A stretch of DNA of 31,860 bases from Thermoleophilia bacterium (GTDB taxonomy: Bacteria; Actinomycetota; Thermoleophilia; Gaiellales; Gaiellaceae). The notes below the pieces were generated by a model that saw only the letters and a list, made by a program, of their open reading frames with translations, searched no databases and was not told the origin of the DNA. How positions within the stretch are numbered: the stretch's first letter is position 1; each line of letters begins with the position of its first letter. This document shows, one piece after another, positions 7,241-14,866 of the stretch. The DNA lies in the NCBI GenBank assembly GCA_025933895.1, contig JAICZB010000003.1, forward strand, positions 1-31,860, given 5' to 3'. The position numbers and the translations under genes are program-made.

Positions 7241-7708
7241 ATGTTCGAGACGATCGCATGGGCAACCGACGGGTCCGAGCTCGCCGACAAGGCGCTCGAG
7301 CACGTGCGGAAGCTCGCCGAGATCCACGGCTCACGCATCGTCGCTGTCCACGCGAACGAGCTCCTCACCGGCCGCTTCGGCGGTGGGCCGCTCCTCGCAG
7401 ACGAGCCCGACCTCCGGGAGAAGATTGCCGGGCAGGTGGACGAGCTCCGCGAGGCGGGCTTCGACGCCGAGCTCAAGGTGCGCACCGGTAGTCAGGACAT
7501 CGCGAGGCTCGTGGAAAGCGCGGCTGAACAGGTGGGCGCTGATCTTATCGTGGTCGGCACGCACGGCCGCGGGAGGGTTGCCGGCGCAGTATTGGGGAGC
7601 GTGGCGAAGGGGCTCTGCCACACCGCGCATCGGCCGGTGCTCGTAGTCCCGCCGACTCGCTCAACCGAGCGGTCGAGCGACGAGACCGAAAAGCTGACGA
7701 CCGCGTAG
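7241..7708 (+). CDS. Universal stress protein (UspA family)
   Basis: 155 residues from ATG 7241, with AAAGGA upstream. Single Usp domain with N-terminal TIAWATDGSELADKAL and the ATP-binding loop VVGTHGRGRVAGAVLGSVAKGL, again G-2x-G-9x-G-S. The C-terminal ~15 residues are charged and probably disordered. Clearly distinct in sequence from its divergent neighbour at 6585-7064, so the pair is not a recent duplication. The gene is followed by a hairpin terminator and appears monocistronic. Confidence 0.9.
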   Translation: MFETIAWATDGSELADKALEHVRKLAEIHGSRIVAVHANELLTGRFGGGPLLADEPDLREKIAGQVDELREAGFDAELKVRTGSQDIARLVESAAEQVGADLIVVGTHGRGRVAGAVLGSVAKGLCHTAHRPVLVVPPTRSTERSSDETEKLTTA

Positions 7709-7723
7709 TCGGACGAGGAGAAA

Positions 7724-7751
7724 GGGCGGCGTCGGACCCCAAGCGCCGCCC
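7724..7751 (+). terminator. Hairpin after the second Usp gene
   Basis: GGGCGGCG (7724-7731) and CGCCGCCC (7744-7751) form a perfect 8-bp stem with a 12-nt loop, 16 bp after the Usp stop codon. The following CTCTCC is only mildly T-containing. Confidence 0.6.
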
Positions 7752-7828
7752 CTCTCCTGCGGCTATGCGGTGTGAACCTCGCTGCGCTGGTGGCTGGGGG
7801 CTTCCCAGCTACCTCACATGAGGTTCTA

Positions 7829-8113
7829 ATGCCTTCTCGGCACTCTGGTCGCACAATGTCCAGAGATTCGCGCATCGAGCGGGCTCGGCGGCGAGCGCGT
7901 ACCGCGAAGACCGCGATCGGAGCCATGGCGGTACTCGTCTTCGGAGTCGCCTTCGTCGGCGCGCGGATCCATGCACCCGGCCACGCGAAGGGAAAGGCGA
8001 AGCCCCTCGGCGCGCCGTCCTCCTTCGAGCGCGCAGTGAAGCGCAGCGTCGCGCAAGGGGGGCAGATCGCGCCGGCGGTACAGCCGCCGCCGGTCGCCAG
8101 CTCGACGTCGTGA
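7829..8113 (+). CDS. Small single-pass membrane protein, first gene of the ApbE operon
   Basis: 94 residues if started at ATG 7829, which has GAGG 5 bp upstream; an ATG at 7856 gives 85 residues but no visible ribosome-binding site. The protein has an Arg-rich cytoplasmic start (RDSRIERARRRARTAK), one membrane helix (TAIGAMAVLVFGVAFVGA) and a ~45-residue outside tail rich in Ala, Pro and Ser, ending PPPVASSTS. No known domain. Its stop overlaps the ApbE start (GTGA), so it is translationally coupled to the flavin transferase and probably belongs to the same membrane redox system, perhaps as a scaffold or subunit. The tail has no obvious flavinylation motif. Confidence 0.65.
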   Translation: MPSRHSGRTMSRDSRIERARRRARTAKTAIGAMAVLVFGVAFVGARIHAPGHAKGKAKPLGAPSSFERAVKRSVAQGGQIAPAVQPPPVASSTS

Positions 8114-8859
8114 GCGCCGACCCAATCCACCGCTTCCGCGCCATGGGGTGCGACGTCGCCGTGGCGGGCGCTGATCCTGCTGCCGTGGCGGCGGTGCTCG
8201 AGCGCTGGGAGGATGCGTTCAGCCTCTTCCGGCCGGAGTCGGAGCTCTCGCGCGTGAACCGCTCGCCGGCGCGGGCGCTCGCCGTTTCGCGGTTCTTTTC
8301 GAGCACGCTCGAGGTTGCGCTGGACGTCGCCGCCGAGACGGATGGGCTCGTCGACCCGACGCTTTGCAGCCGCTGGCGTGAGGTCGTTCTGTGCGGGCGG
8401 CTGCTCTCACGCCCTCCCGGGCTGGCACTCGACCTGAACGGCGTGGTCAAGTCGCTAGCCGTCGACGAGGCGGTTGCGACGCTCGACGGCCCGGGCTTCG
8501 TCTCGGTCGGAGGCGATCTCGCGGTGCGCGGCCCCGTGGACGTCGCCCTCCCCGCCGGTGGCGCGATCCGTGTCGTTGCCGGCGGTCTGGCGACGAGCGG
8601 CACGGCCTCGCGCGGCTCGCATCTCGTGGACGCGGCGACCGGCCTTTCCTGCGACTCGCGGTGGGAGCAGGTCACGGCGTCGGGTGCGACGTGTCTCGCT
8701 GCCGACGTCGCCGCGAAAGCCGGGTTTCTCCTCGGAGAGCGCGGGCCGGAGTGGCTCGACGAGCGCGGCATCCCCGGGCGCTTCGTCGGCGTGAACGGCG
8801 AGGTCGTCGAGAACGACCGCTGGGCGGGCGCGACGCGGGCGGTGCAGGAGTGCACGTGA
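8110..8859 (+). CDS. apbE: FAD:protein FMN transferase (ApbE family)
   Basis: 249 residues from GTG 8110. ApbE enzymes use FAD to attach FMN covalently to a Ser or Thr of exported or membrane redox proteins. Visible family features: the N-terminal FRAMGCDVAV, FSLFRPESELSRVNRS, LDLNGVVKSLAVDEA (usual D.GGIAKGYA region), FVSVGGDLAVRG, LATSGTASRGSHLVDAATG, and the closing VTASGATCLAADVAAKAGF with the metal/FAD-binding region. Shorter than the typical ~330 residues, and no lipoprotein signal is seen, so this may be a short actinobacterial form. It is translationally coupled on both sides (GTGA overlaps) to a small membrane protein and a ferric-reductase-like protein, the likely recipients or partners. 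Confidence 0.88.
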   Translation: MSADPIHRFRAMGCDVAVAGADPAAVAAVLERWEDAFSLFRPESELSRVNRSPARALAVSRFFSSTLEVALDVAAETDGLVDPTLCSRWREVVLCGRLLSRPPGLALDLNGVVKSLAVDEAVATLDGPGFVSVGGDLAVRGPVDVALPAGGAIRVVAGGLATSGTASRGSHLVDAATGLSCDSRWEQVTASGATCLAADVAAKAGFLLGERGPEWLDERGIPGRFVGVNGEVVENDRWAGATRAVQECT

Positions 8860-9815
8860 GCTCGAGCCCCGCGATCTGGTACGCGGCGCGCGCGTCCGGC
8901 GTCGCGGCGTACGTCGTGCTGAGCCTCGTCGTCTCGCTGGGGCTCACGCTCGGCGGCAAGGCACAGAACCGGCGCTGGCCGCGCTTCTCGGTGGAGGACA
9001 TCCACCGCTTCGGCGGCCTGCTCGTGGGCTCGCTCATCGGAATCCACGTGCTGACGATCGCGGCCGACTCCTTCCTCCCCTTCTCGCTCACCCAGCTGCT
9101 CGTCCCGTTCACGTCGAACTACCGGCCGGTCTGGACGGGCCTTGGAATCGCCGCCGCGGAGTTGCTCCTCGCGCTCGCCATCACGAACCACTACCGGCGC
9201 CGCCTCCCGTACCGCTTCTGGCGAACGGCGCACTACCTCAACTTCGCGATCTGGACGCTCGCTTCGGTGCACGGGCTGATGTCGGGAACCGACCGCGGCG
9301 CCGCGTGGCTGGCGATCCTGTACGGCGTCTCCGTCGCGCTCGTTCTCGTGCTGCTCCTCTGGCGCTTCGGCGGCCACGTGTTGCGGGCGCCGCGCGTCGC
9401 TGCGGCGGGAGCTGTCACGGTCGTCGCGCTGCCGCTGCTCATCGTCGGGCCGCTGCGGCACTCACCGCCGGTGTGGGACGCTGCGCATGTGGACGAGAAC
9501 CTCACCGGCAGCGTGATCCGCAACGGAACCCAGCTGCAGCAGATCGTTTCCTTCGTGGGGCAGGCGCAGCGACCGCAGAAGCTGCTCGTGCGCGCCGACC
9601 TGCTCGTCGCGCCGCAGACGCTCGAGTCGACCTCCCTGCAGCTCGAGTACCTGCCGAGCGGCGACGTATGCCGCGGGCGGGTGACAAATGTCGGGGGCAC
9701 GAGCTTCAGCGGGACCTGCCTGCTCCCGAACGGTCACGAGCGAGCGATCCACGCGAGCTGGGTGCCCAACGAGGGGGGAACCGGCGTCGTCGGACAGATC
9801 CAGCTTCGTAAGTAG
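8856..9815 (+). CDS. Ferric-reductase-like transmembrane haem protein with C-terminal extracytoplasmic domain
   Basis: 319 residues from GTG 8856. The first ~200 residues hold about six membrane helices of the ferric reductase / YedZ-type fold: WYAARASGVAAYVVLSLVVSLGL in part, HRFGGLLVGSLIGIHVLTIAAD with two His, HYLNFAIWTLASVHGLMSG with two more His on another helix, and further helices to about residue 205. The paired histidines would ligate two haems and carry electrons across the membrane. The last ~115 residues (from SPPVWDAAH) are polar and beta-rich, with VCRGRVTNVGG and a second Cys in SGTCLLPNG, likely an exported domain with a possible disulfide. No NAD(P)H/FAD-binding reductase domain is present, unlike eukaryotic FRE or NOX. 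With ApbE it probably forms a flavinylation-dependent extracytoplasmic electron transfer unit. Confidence 0.82.
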   Translation: MSSSPAIWYAARASGVAAYVVLSLVVSLGLTLGGKAQNRRWPRFSVEDIHRFGGLLVGSLIGIHVLTIAADSFLPFSLTQLLVPFTSNYRPVWTGLGIAAAELLLALAITNHYRRRLPYRFWRTAHYLNFAIWTLASVHGLMSGTDRGAAWLAILYGVSVALVLVLLLWRFGGHVLRAPRVAAAGAVTVVALPLLIVGPLRHSPPVWDAAHVDENLTGSVIRNGTQLQQIVSFVGQAQRPQKLLVRADLLVAPQTLESTSLQLEYLPSGDVCRGRVTNVGGTSFSGTCLLPNGHERAIHASWVPNEGGTGVVGQIQLRK

Positions 9816-9832
9816 AGCGTGCGGCGGCTGGA

Positions 9833-9866
9833 GGAGGGCGGCGCCCGACCTGCGCCGCCGCCCTCC
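9833..9866. terminator. Bidirectional terminator between the ApbE operon and the alcohol dehydrogenase
   Basis: GGAGGGCGGCG (9833-9843) and CGCCGCCCTCC (9856-9866) form a perfect 11-bp stem followed by TTTC. It lies between the two convergent genes, 18 bp after one stop and 11 bp from the other. Confidence 0.8.
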
Positions 9867-9876
9867 TTTCGTGCGC

Positions 9877-10968
9877 CTACGCCGTGACCGGCACCTCGTG
9901 CTGCTCGAGCAGCTCGTGGCCGACCGGGGTGGCCTCCAGCACGACCTTGAGCGCTCCGCTCTCGGCCGCGGCTCCGAAGACGTCGTACGCCTGCTCCGCG
10001 TCCGCGAGAGCGAAGCGGTGCGTGGCGAACGGCGTCGGGTCGAGGCGTCCGGTCTCGATCAGCTTGAGGAGCTTCGGCGACGTGGTCGTGTCGACGAGGC
10101 CCGTCGTGATCATGACGTCCCGGATCCACAGCTTCTCGAGATGGAGCGTGGCGGGATGACCGTGCACGCCGACGTTGGCGACGCGGCCGCCCGGCCGGAT
10201 CAGGTCGGTGCAGAGCTCGAACGTCTCGGGTACGCCGACCGCCTCGATGGCTACGTCGGCCCCGAGCCCGCCGGTGAGCTCCATCACCTTCGCGACGGGA
10301 TCCTCACGGCCGTTGTTGATCGCGACGTTGGCGCCGAACTCGAGAGCCTTCTCGAGCCGCGAAGAGTCGAGATCGATCGCGACGATGCGACCGGGCGAAT
10401 GGAGTTGCGCGGTCATGATCGCGGCGAGGCCGATCGGGCCGGCGCCGACGACCGTGACCGTGTCGCCCGGCTCGACGCCGCCGTTGAGGACGCCCACCTC
10501 GTACGCCGTGGGGAGGATGTCGGCAAGGAACAGCACCTGCTCGTCGCCGAGCTCGTCCGGCACCCTGTACACCGACGTGTCGGCGAAAGGCACGCGCGCG
10601 TACTCGGCTTGCAGGCCGTCGATCAGGTGTCCCAAGGTCCAGCCTCCACCACCGGTGCAGAGCCCGTAGCGGCCCTCCTTGCAGAAGCGGCAGCGACCAC
10701 ACGACGTGATGCAGGACACGAGCACGCGGTCCCCCGGCTCGAGCGTCGTCATGGCGCTCCCGATCTCGACGACGGTGCCCACGGCTTCGTGGCCGAGGAT
10801 CGTGCCGGGCTCCACCTCCGGGACGTCTCCCTTGAGGATGTGGAGGTCGGTGCCGCAGATTGTCGACGAGTCGATCCTCACGATGGCGTCCGTCGGCGCC
10901 TGAATTGTCGGGTCGGGTACGTCCTCCCAGGCTCGCTGGCCCGGCCCGTGATACACGAGTGCTTTCAT
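9877..10968 (-). CDS. Zinc-dependent alcohol dehydrogenase (MDR family)
   Basis: 363 residues from ATG 10968 with a strong AGGAGG. Medium-chain dehydrogenase with both zinc sites visible: catalytic Cys38 (TICGTD) and His60-Glu61 (ILGHEAVG), and structural Cys90, Cys93, Cys96 and Cys104. The Rossmann motif VVGAGPIGLAA is followed by AIDLDSSRLEKA, whose acidic residue after the second strand favours NAD over NADP. It would interconvert alcohols and aldehydes, for example ethanol and acetaldehyde or longer substrates; the substrate cannot be read from sequence. It is divergent from the DosS-like kinase across 117 bp, and with phosphoketolase and acetate kinase nearby fits a fermentative C2 module. 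Confidence 0.92.
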   Translation of the reverse strand: MKALVYHGPGQRAWEDVPDPTIQAPTDAIVRIDSSTICGTDLHILKGDVPEVEPGTILGHEAVGTVVEIGSAMTTLEPGDRVLVSCITSCGRCRFCKEGRYGLCTGGGGWTLGHLIDGLQAEYARVPFADTSVYRVPDELGDEQVLFLADILPTAYEVGVLNGGVEPGDTVTVVGAGPIGLAAIMTAQLHSPGRIVAIDLDSSRLEKALEFGANVAINNGREDPVAKVMELTGGLGADVAIEAVGVPETFELCTDLIRPGGRVANVGVHGHPATLHLEKLWIRDVMITTGLVDTTTSPKLLKLIETGRLDPTPFATHRFALADAEQAYDVFGAAAESGALKVVLEATPVGHELLEQHEVPVTA

Positions 10969-11085
10969 CTGCGCCTCCTTTCCCAGTCAGTCTGGGCGAG
11001 CGGCGTCCCGGTCGGCATCGGCGGCGGCGCGGAGCAGGGCTGCGGCCTTTCCGTACCTCGCGACCAAGGATTAGATTGGGCTTTC
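10969..11085. promoter_or_regulatory. Divergent promoter region, alcohol dehydrogenase / sensor kinase
   Basis: The 117-bp spacer contains an inverted repeat CCCAG-TCAGT-CTGGG (10982-10996), 14 bp upstream of the dehydrogenase start on the minus strand. It could be an operator shared by both genes. AAGGA at 11066-11070 is the only ribosome-binding-like sequence for the kinase, rather far (15 bp) from its GTG. Confidence 0.35.
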
Positions 11086-12732
11086 GTGGACGCGCTATCC
11101 CTCAGCGAAGCGCGGCTGCGCGCGCTTTTCGAGGCCGGCCTGGCCGTCAGTTCGGAACTGTCGCTCGAGGCTTTGTTGCGGCGCCTCGTCGAGACCGCCG
11201 CCGAGTTGACGGGCGCCCGCTACGCGGCGCTCGGCGTGATCGATGCGACCGGCTCGCAGCTGGAGCAGTTCGTGACCCATGGCGTCGACGCCGATACGCA
11301 TGCGGCGATTGGGTCGCTACCCCGCGGTCGCGGCATCCTCGGGGTGCTGATCAGTGACGCGAAGCCGCTGCGGTTGCAGGACCTTGGCGAGGATCCGCGC
11401 TCGGTCGGCTTCCCTCCGGGGCACCCTCCGATGCGGGGCTTCCTCGGCGTCCCGATCCTGCTGCGCGGCGTCGCGTACGGGAACCTCTACCTGACCGAGA
11501 AGGAAGCCGGTGAGGAGTTCACCGAGGAGGACGAGGAGCTCGTCACGCTGCTCGCCGGGCAGGCGGCGGTGGCGATCGAGAACGCCCGGCTCTACGAGGC
11601 GTCGACCCGCTGGTCGCGTCAACTCCAGTCGCTGCAGGAGGTTGGAAACGCGCTCGCCACCGAGACCGATCTCGACCGTCTACTCGACCTCATCGTGCGC
11701 CGGCTTCAGGAGCTGCTCGAAGCGCGAATCGTCGCGCTGCTGCTGCCCAGCGGCAGCGACGAGCTGAAGTTCGCGGCGGCAGCGGGCGAGGGGACGGACG
11801 ACCTCGTCGGCGGGACGATCTCCCGCTCGGGCTCGAAGAGTGGCGCGGTGATCGAGCGCCGCCGCAGCGAGCGCATCGACTCCGTGGTCGACGACCCGGA
11901 GGTGCACCAGGAGGTCTCGAGGAGACTTGCCGCTCGCACGGGAATGTGGGTGCCCCTGATCGTCCGCGACCGCGCGATCGGCGTACTAGAGATTCATGAC
12001 AAGGCGGGCCCGGATACGCGGTTCTCCCACGACGACTTCCGGCTGGCCGAGACGTTCGCGGCTCGGGCCGCCGTGGCCGTCGAGCTCTCGCAACGCATGG
12101 CGCGCGACGCGCTTCGTCGAGTCGTGCAGGCGCAGGAGCTCGAGCGGCGACGGCTCGCGCGCGAGCTCCATGACGAGACCGGACAGGCGCTGACCTCGAT
12201 CCTGCTCGGACTGAAGCCGCTCGAGGAGGCGCTTGGGAACCACCCAGCCCGCGCCGCACTCACGGAGCTGCGCGAGCAGGTCGTGAGCGCTCTTCAGGAC
12301 GTCCGTCGCCTGGCCGTCGAGCTTCGGCCTGCCGTGCTCGACGATTTCGGGCTCGTGCCAGCCCTCGAACGGCTGACCGACGCGTTTGCCGAGCAGACCG
12401 GCATTCGGGTCGACTTTCATTCCGCGCTCGGGGAGACGAGACCGCCGAGCGAGGTCGAGACCGCGCTTTACCGTGTCGTGCAGGAGTCGCTCACGAACAT
12501 CGTCAAGCACGCAAACGCACAGAACGTCAGCGTCTCGCTTGCCCGGCGGAGGTCGGGCGTGGCGGCGGTGATCGAGGACGATGGTGCCGGGTTCGATCAG
12601 AGGTTTGCCCGAGAGGACGGGGTCGGTCTCCTGGGCATGCGCGAGCGCCTCGCGCTCCTCGAAGGCCGACTCGAGATCGAGTCGCGTCCCGGCGCGGGGA
12701 CGACGATCGTCGCAGAGGTACCGCTCGGGTGA
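11086..12732 (+). CDS. GAF-GAF sensor histidine kinase, DosS/DevS-like
   Basis: 548 residues from GTG 11086; the frame stays open far upstream but that part lies antisense to the dehydrogenase. Domains: GAF1 (about 25-170), GAF2 (about 190-335), HisKA_3 dimerisation domain with phospho-acceptor His362 (RRRLARELHDETGQ), then a HATPase domain (VVQESLTNIVKHA, EDDGAGF, GVGLLGMRERLALLEGRLE). GAF1 is strikingly like mycobacterial DosS/DevS: SLPRGRGILG, KPLRLQDL, SVGFPPGHPPMRGFLGVP and GNLYLTEK. DosS binds haem in this domain through a His in the corresponding segment; His113 (GHPPM) is at or near that place, so oxygen, NO, CO or redox sensing is plausible. No membrane segment, so cytoplasmic. Its TGA overlaps the GTG of the response regulator. 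Confidence 0.9.
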   Translation: MDALSLSEARLRALFEAGLAVSSELSLEALLRRLVETAAELTGARYAALGVIDATGSQLEQFVTHGVDADTHAAIGSLPRGRGILGVLISDAKPLRLQDLGEDPRSVGFPPGHPPMRGFLGVPILLRGVAYGNLYLTEKEAGEEFTEEDEELVTLLAGQAAVAIENARLYEASTRWSRQLQSLQEVGNALATETDLDRLLDLIVRRLQELLEARIVALLLPSGSDELKFAAAAGEGTDDLVGGTISRSGSKSGAVIERRRSERIDSVVDDPEVHQEVSRRLAARTGMWVPLIVRDRAIGVLEIHDKAGPDTRFSHDDFRLAETFAARAAVAVELSQRMARDALRRVVQAQELERRRLARELHDETGQALTSILLGLKPLEEALGNHPARAALTELREQVVSALQDVRRLAVELRPAVLDDFGLVPALERLTDAFAEQTGIRVDFHSALGETRPPSEVETALYRVVQESLTNIVKHANAQNVSVSLARRRSGVAAVIEDDGAGFDQRFAREDGVGLLGMRERLALLEGRLEIESRPGAGTTIVAEVPLG

Positions 12733-13370
12733 GCATCCGCATCTTGATCGTGGATGACCACGCCGTCGTCCGCAGCGGCTTGCGCCTCCTCCTCGATGCA
12801 GAGGACGACCTCGAGCCTGTCGGCGAGGCGGGGAGTGGCCGCGATGCCGTGTTCCAGACGCGGGCGCTCAAGCCAGACGTGATCCTTCTCGACATCGTCA
12901 TGCCCGAGCAGACCGGCCTGGAGGTACTTCCGCAGCTCAAGCACGAGAGCCCGGACGTGAAGGTGCTCGTGCTCTCGATGCAGGACGAGCCTCGCTACGT
13001 GCGCGAAGCCTTCGCAGCCGGCGCGAGCGGGTACGTCCTCAAGGAGGCGGCCGACAACGAGGTCGTGGCGGCCGTGCGCGAAGTCGCAAGCGGGGGCCGC
13101 TACGTCAACCCCGAGCTCGGGGCGCGCCTTGTGGCGGCCGACGCCGAGGCTGCGAGGCTCGCTGAGGAGGATCCGCTGTCTGACCGCGAGCGCGAGGTGC
13201 TGCGCCTGCTCGCGCTCGGCCACACGAATCAGGAGATCGCAAAGACGCTCTACATCTCGGTGCGGACGGCGGAGACGCACCGGGCCCACATCATGCAGAA
13301 GCTCCGCTTGCAGACACGGGCCGACCTCGTCGCCTACGCGCTCGACCGCGGCTTGCTCGAGGCCGGCTGA
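12729..13370 (+). CDS. NarL/FixJ-type response regulator (DosR-like partner)
   Basis: 213 residues from GTG 12729, overlapping the kinase stop by 4 bp. Receiver domain with acidic pair Asp9-Asp10 (ILIVDDH), phospho-acceptor Asp55 (PDVILLDIVMP), the Ser of VLVLSMQ and Lys of YVLKEAAD. C-terminal LuxR-type HTH: LSDREREVLRLLALGHTNQ followed by EIAKTLYISVRTAETHRAHIMQKL. A typical transcription factor activated by the adjoining kinase. If the pair works like DosS/DosR, targets would be stress and anaerobic genes such as the nearby usp, phosphoketolase and CBS genes; this is inference. It ends 16 bp from a convergent gene, with a small GAGCCGGCTC palindrome (13369-13378) at the junction. Confidence 0.93.
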   Translation: MSIRILIVDDHAVVRSGLRLLLDAEDDLEPVGEAGSGRDAVFQTRALKPDVILLDIVMPEQTGLEVLPQLKHESPDVKVLVLSMQDEPRYVREAFAAGASGYVLKEAADNEVVAAVREVASGGRYVNPELGARLVAADAEAARLAEEDPLSDREREVLRLLALGHTNQEIAKTLYISVRTAETHRAHIMQKLRLQTRADLVAYALDRGLLEAG

Positions 13371-13386
13371 GCCGGCTCGATTTGCG

Positions 13387-13668
13387 CTACTCCGACGACT
13401 CGTTGAGCAGGTGGCGGAAGAGGCTGCGCTCGGCCCGCTCGTCGTCGGGCGAGCTTGCGGACGCGAGCCGCGCGCGGATCTCGAGCAGCCACGCCGCCAG
13501 TTCTGAATCGGCCGACAGGCCGAGCTGCTCGAATGCGCACCTACCACCTAGGACGGCGCCGCCAGGCTCCCAGAATGGACAATCGTCCTCCGGGCACGCC
13601 TCGGCCCTCCCGACCGCGGCCTCGAGCGAGCACAGCCGGCTCGTCTCGGTTGTGTTTGTGATCGCCAT
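13387..13668 (-). CDS. Small protein with CPxxxCPFW motif, unknown function
   Basis: 93 residues from ATG 13668, with AAGGA upstream. The centre carries ACPEDDCPFWEPGG and, 11 residues later, GGRCAFEQLGL, giving three closely placed cysteines. Short Cys motifs of this kind (C-P-x3-C-P-F-W...C) suggest metal or cluster binding or redox sensing, but only three Cys are present. The rest is helical and acidic (LAAWLLEIRARLA, ERSLFRHLLNE). No family name can be given. It lies convergent to the response regulator and upstream of nothing on its own strand, so it is probably monocistronic. Confidence 0.65.
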   Translation of the reverse strand: MAITNTTETSRLCSLEAAVGRAEACPEDDCPFWEPGGAVLGGRCAFEQLGLSADSELAAWLLEIRARLASASSPDDERAERSLFRHLLNESSE

Positions 13669-13750
13669 GCGCCGATCCTTGCCGACGCCGCGCCCCGCAC
13701 ACGTCGTGGCGGGCGCGGATCTTCGCTACGGCATTTCCCGCAGCGAATGA

Positions 13751-13778
13751 CTGAGGGCCACTTCGCAGCGGCCCTCAG
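13751..13778 (-). terminator. Hairpin terminator for the 13801-14469 gene
   Basis: CTGAGGGCC (13751-13759) and GGCCCTCAG (13770-13778) form a perfect 9-bp stem with a 10-nt loop, 22 bp beyond the stop of the minus-strand membrane-protein gene. Confidence 0.65.
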
Positions 13779-13800
13779 CGTCCTGCGGTGGAGTCGGGCT

Positions 13801-14469
13801 CTATCCCACGGGCACCGCCGGAGCCTTGTGGTTTGACCGCCGCAGGAACGCAAGGGCGGTCTGCGGATTGCGGAGCGCCCCGCCGATAGCGAGGATCGCG
13901 AACCCGAACCCCGAGAGGAGAAGGGCGATCCCGACCACGATCCCGAACAGCCCGAGCTGCGAAGCCATGTAGCTCGTGTTCAGGGCGGTCGTGAGCGCCG
14001 TCTCGGTGACCCAGATCTGACGCGCCGAGTTCTGAATGGGCGCCTTGGTCGTCGGGTCGATCGCGGCGAACTCCGAGTTGCTCGTGCCGCCGCCCGGCGC
14101 CAGCTGCGACTTGGGCGTCCCCGGCTTGGCCGAGTAGATGCCCATCTGCGCGTAGGTGAAGCCGTGCGTTGCCTCGAGCGTGTGGATGCGCATGTACTGG
14201 GCGATCAGGCGGGCCCTCGCGCCGGTATCGATCTTCTGGTTGGCGACGCTCTTCGTCGGCCACTCTTTGACCGCGGAGGCGACGCCTGCCTTCTGCGCCT
14301 CGGCCCTGATCGCCGACGGCGTCATGTCGGGTGATCCGACGATGTACTCGTTCGACAGGCTCTTGTTGACTGTTTGCCGGCCGTTCACACCCATCGTGAT
14401 GGCGACGGCGCCGAACACGATGAGGACGACTCCGGCGACGAGCCCTCCGACCTCGAATAGCTTGCGCAT
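13801..14469 (-). CDS. Two-pass membrane protein of unknown function
   Basis: 222 residues from ATG 14469, with AAAGGAG upstream. An N-terminal membrane helix (VGGLVAGVVLIVFGAVAITMG), a ~140-residue loop rich in Thr, Ala and Gln (SPDMTPSAIRAEAQKAG, ARARLIAQYMRIHTLEAT, FTYAQMG), and a second helix pair or long helix near the C-terminus (LGLFGIVVGIALLLSGFGFAILAIGGAL). Both ends would be cytoplasmic with the loop outside, if the last hydrophobic stretch spans once. I believe such proteins are conserved in Thermoleophilia-type genomes but no domain name can be given. Monocistronic, between two terminator-like hairpins. Confidence 0.78.
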   Translation of the reverse strand: MRKLFEVGGLVAGVVLIVFGAVAITMGVNGRQTVNKSLSNEYIVGSPDMTPSAIRAEAQKAGVASAVKEWPTKSVANQKIDTGARARLIAQYMRIHTLEATHGFTYAQMGIYSAKPGTPKSQLAPGGGTSNSEFAAIDPTTKAPIQNSARQIWVTETALTTALNTSYMASQLGLFGIVVGIALLLSGFGFAILAIGGALRNPQTALAFLRRSNHKAPAVPVG

Positions 14470-14594
14470 GTCCCGACTCCTTTCCGAACCGTGGTGCTCT
14501 TTCGACCAAGCTTCGGACTGAACAGCGCCAGCGCCATCGGGACCGTTACCGAAGTCGACGTCGGGCTTCCCTCTCCTGTGTTGCGGGGAATCCC

Positions 14595-14753
14595 CTAGTG
14601 GCGACTCGGCCGGACGGCGTGGGCGCGGCCGAGGTCGAGGGCGATCGCCAGCAGCAACGTTGCAGTCCAGACGTTCACAGGGTCGAACCCGAGCGGCTCA
14701 TGCGAACCGATGTGGTCTGCGATCAGCCAGACCACGAACCAGATCAGGGTCAT
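14595..14753 (-). CDS. 52-residue small membrane protein
   Basis: ATG 14753 is preceded by GGAGGTG, the best ribosome-binding site in the neighbourhood; a frame extension to 14903 has no such support. The 52 residues form two hydrophobic segments (MTLIWFVVWLIADHIG and WTATLLLAIALDLGRAH) around a HEPLGFDPVN turn, a likely hairpin in the membrane. It lies 113 bp downstream of phosphoketolase beyond a terminator, so it probably has its own promoter. A perfect GGGGA-A-TCCCC palindrome (14585-14595) abuts its stop codon. Function unknown. Confidence 0.65.
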   Translation of the reverse strand: MTLIWFVVWLIADHIGSHEPLGFDPVNVWTATLLLAIALDLGRAHAVRPSRH

Positions 14754-14775
14754 TTCGGCACCTCCAATCGCTCCG

Positions 14776-14792
14776 GGCCAGGATTGCTGGCC
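14776..14792. other. 6-bp inverted repeat upstream of the 52-residue gene
   Basis: GGCCAG-GATTG-CTGGCC lies 23 bp upstream of the small membrane protein's ATG. It could be an operator or part of the leader; nothing else supports a role. Confidence 0.25.
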
Positions 14793-14845
14793 GGTGATAC
14801 GGACGCATCCGCATTCGCCCGCCGAGTGGGTGCGGAAAACGAGAA

Positions 14846-14858
14846 AGGCGAGACGCCT
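14846..14858 (-). terminator. Rho-independent terminator after phosphoketolase
   Basis: On the minus strand AGGCG-TCT-CGCCT forms a short 5-bp hairpin followed by TTTCTCGTTTTCC, starting 8 bp beyond the phosphoketolase stop codon. The stem is short but the T-rich tail is clear. Confidence 0.55.
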
Positions 14859-14866
14859 ATGTTCGG

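Noticed and set aside
9688..11085. Upstream extension of the sensor kinase frame
   Set aside because: It runs antisense over the alcohol dehydrogenase, is Arg-rich and without domains. The kinase homology begins just after GTG 11086.
14585..14595. GGGGA-A-TCCCC palindrome as a regulatory box
   Set aside because: It sits at the stop codon of a small gene; a similar GGGGAATCCC near 25726 is imperfect. Not enough to call a regulon motif.
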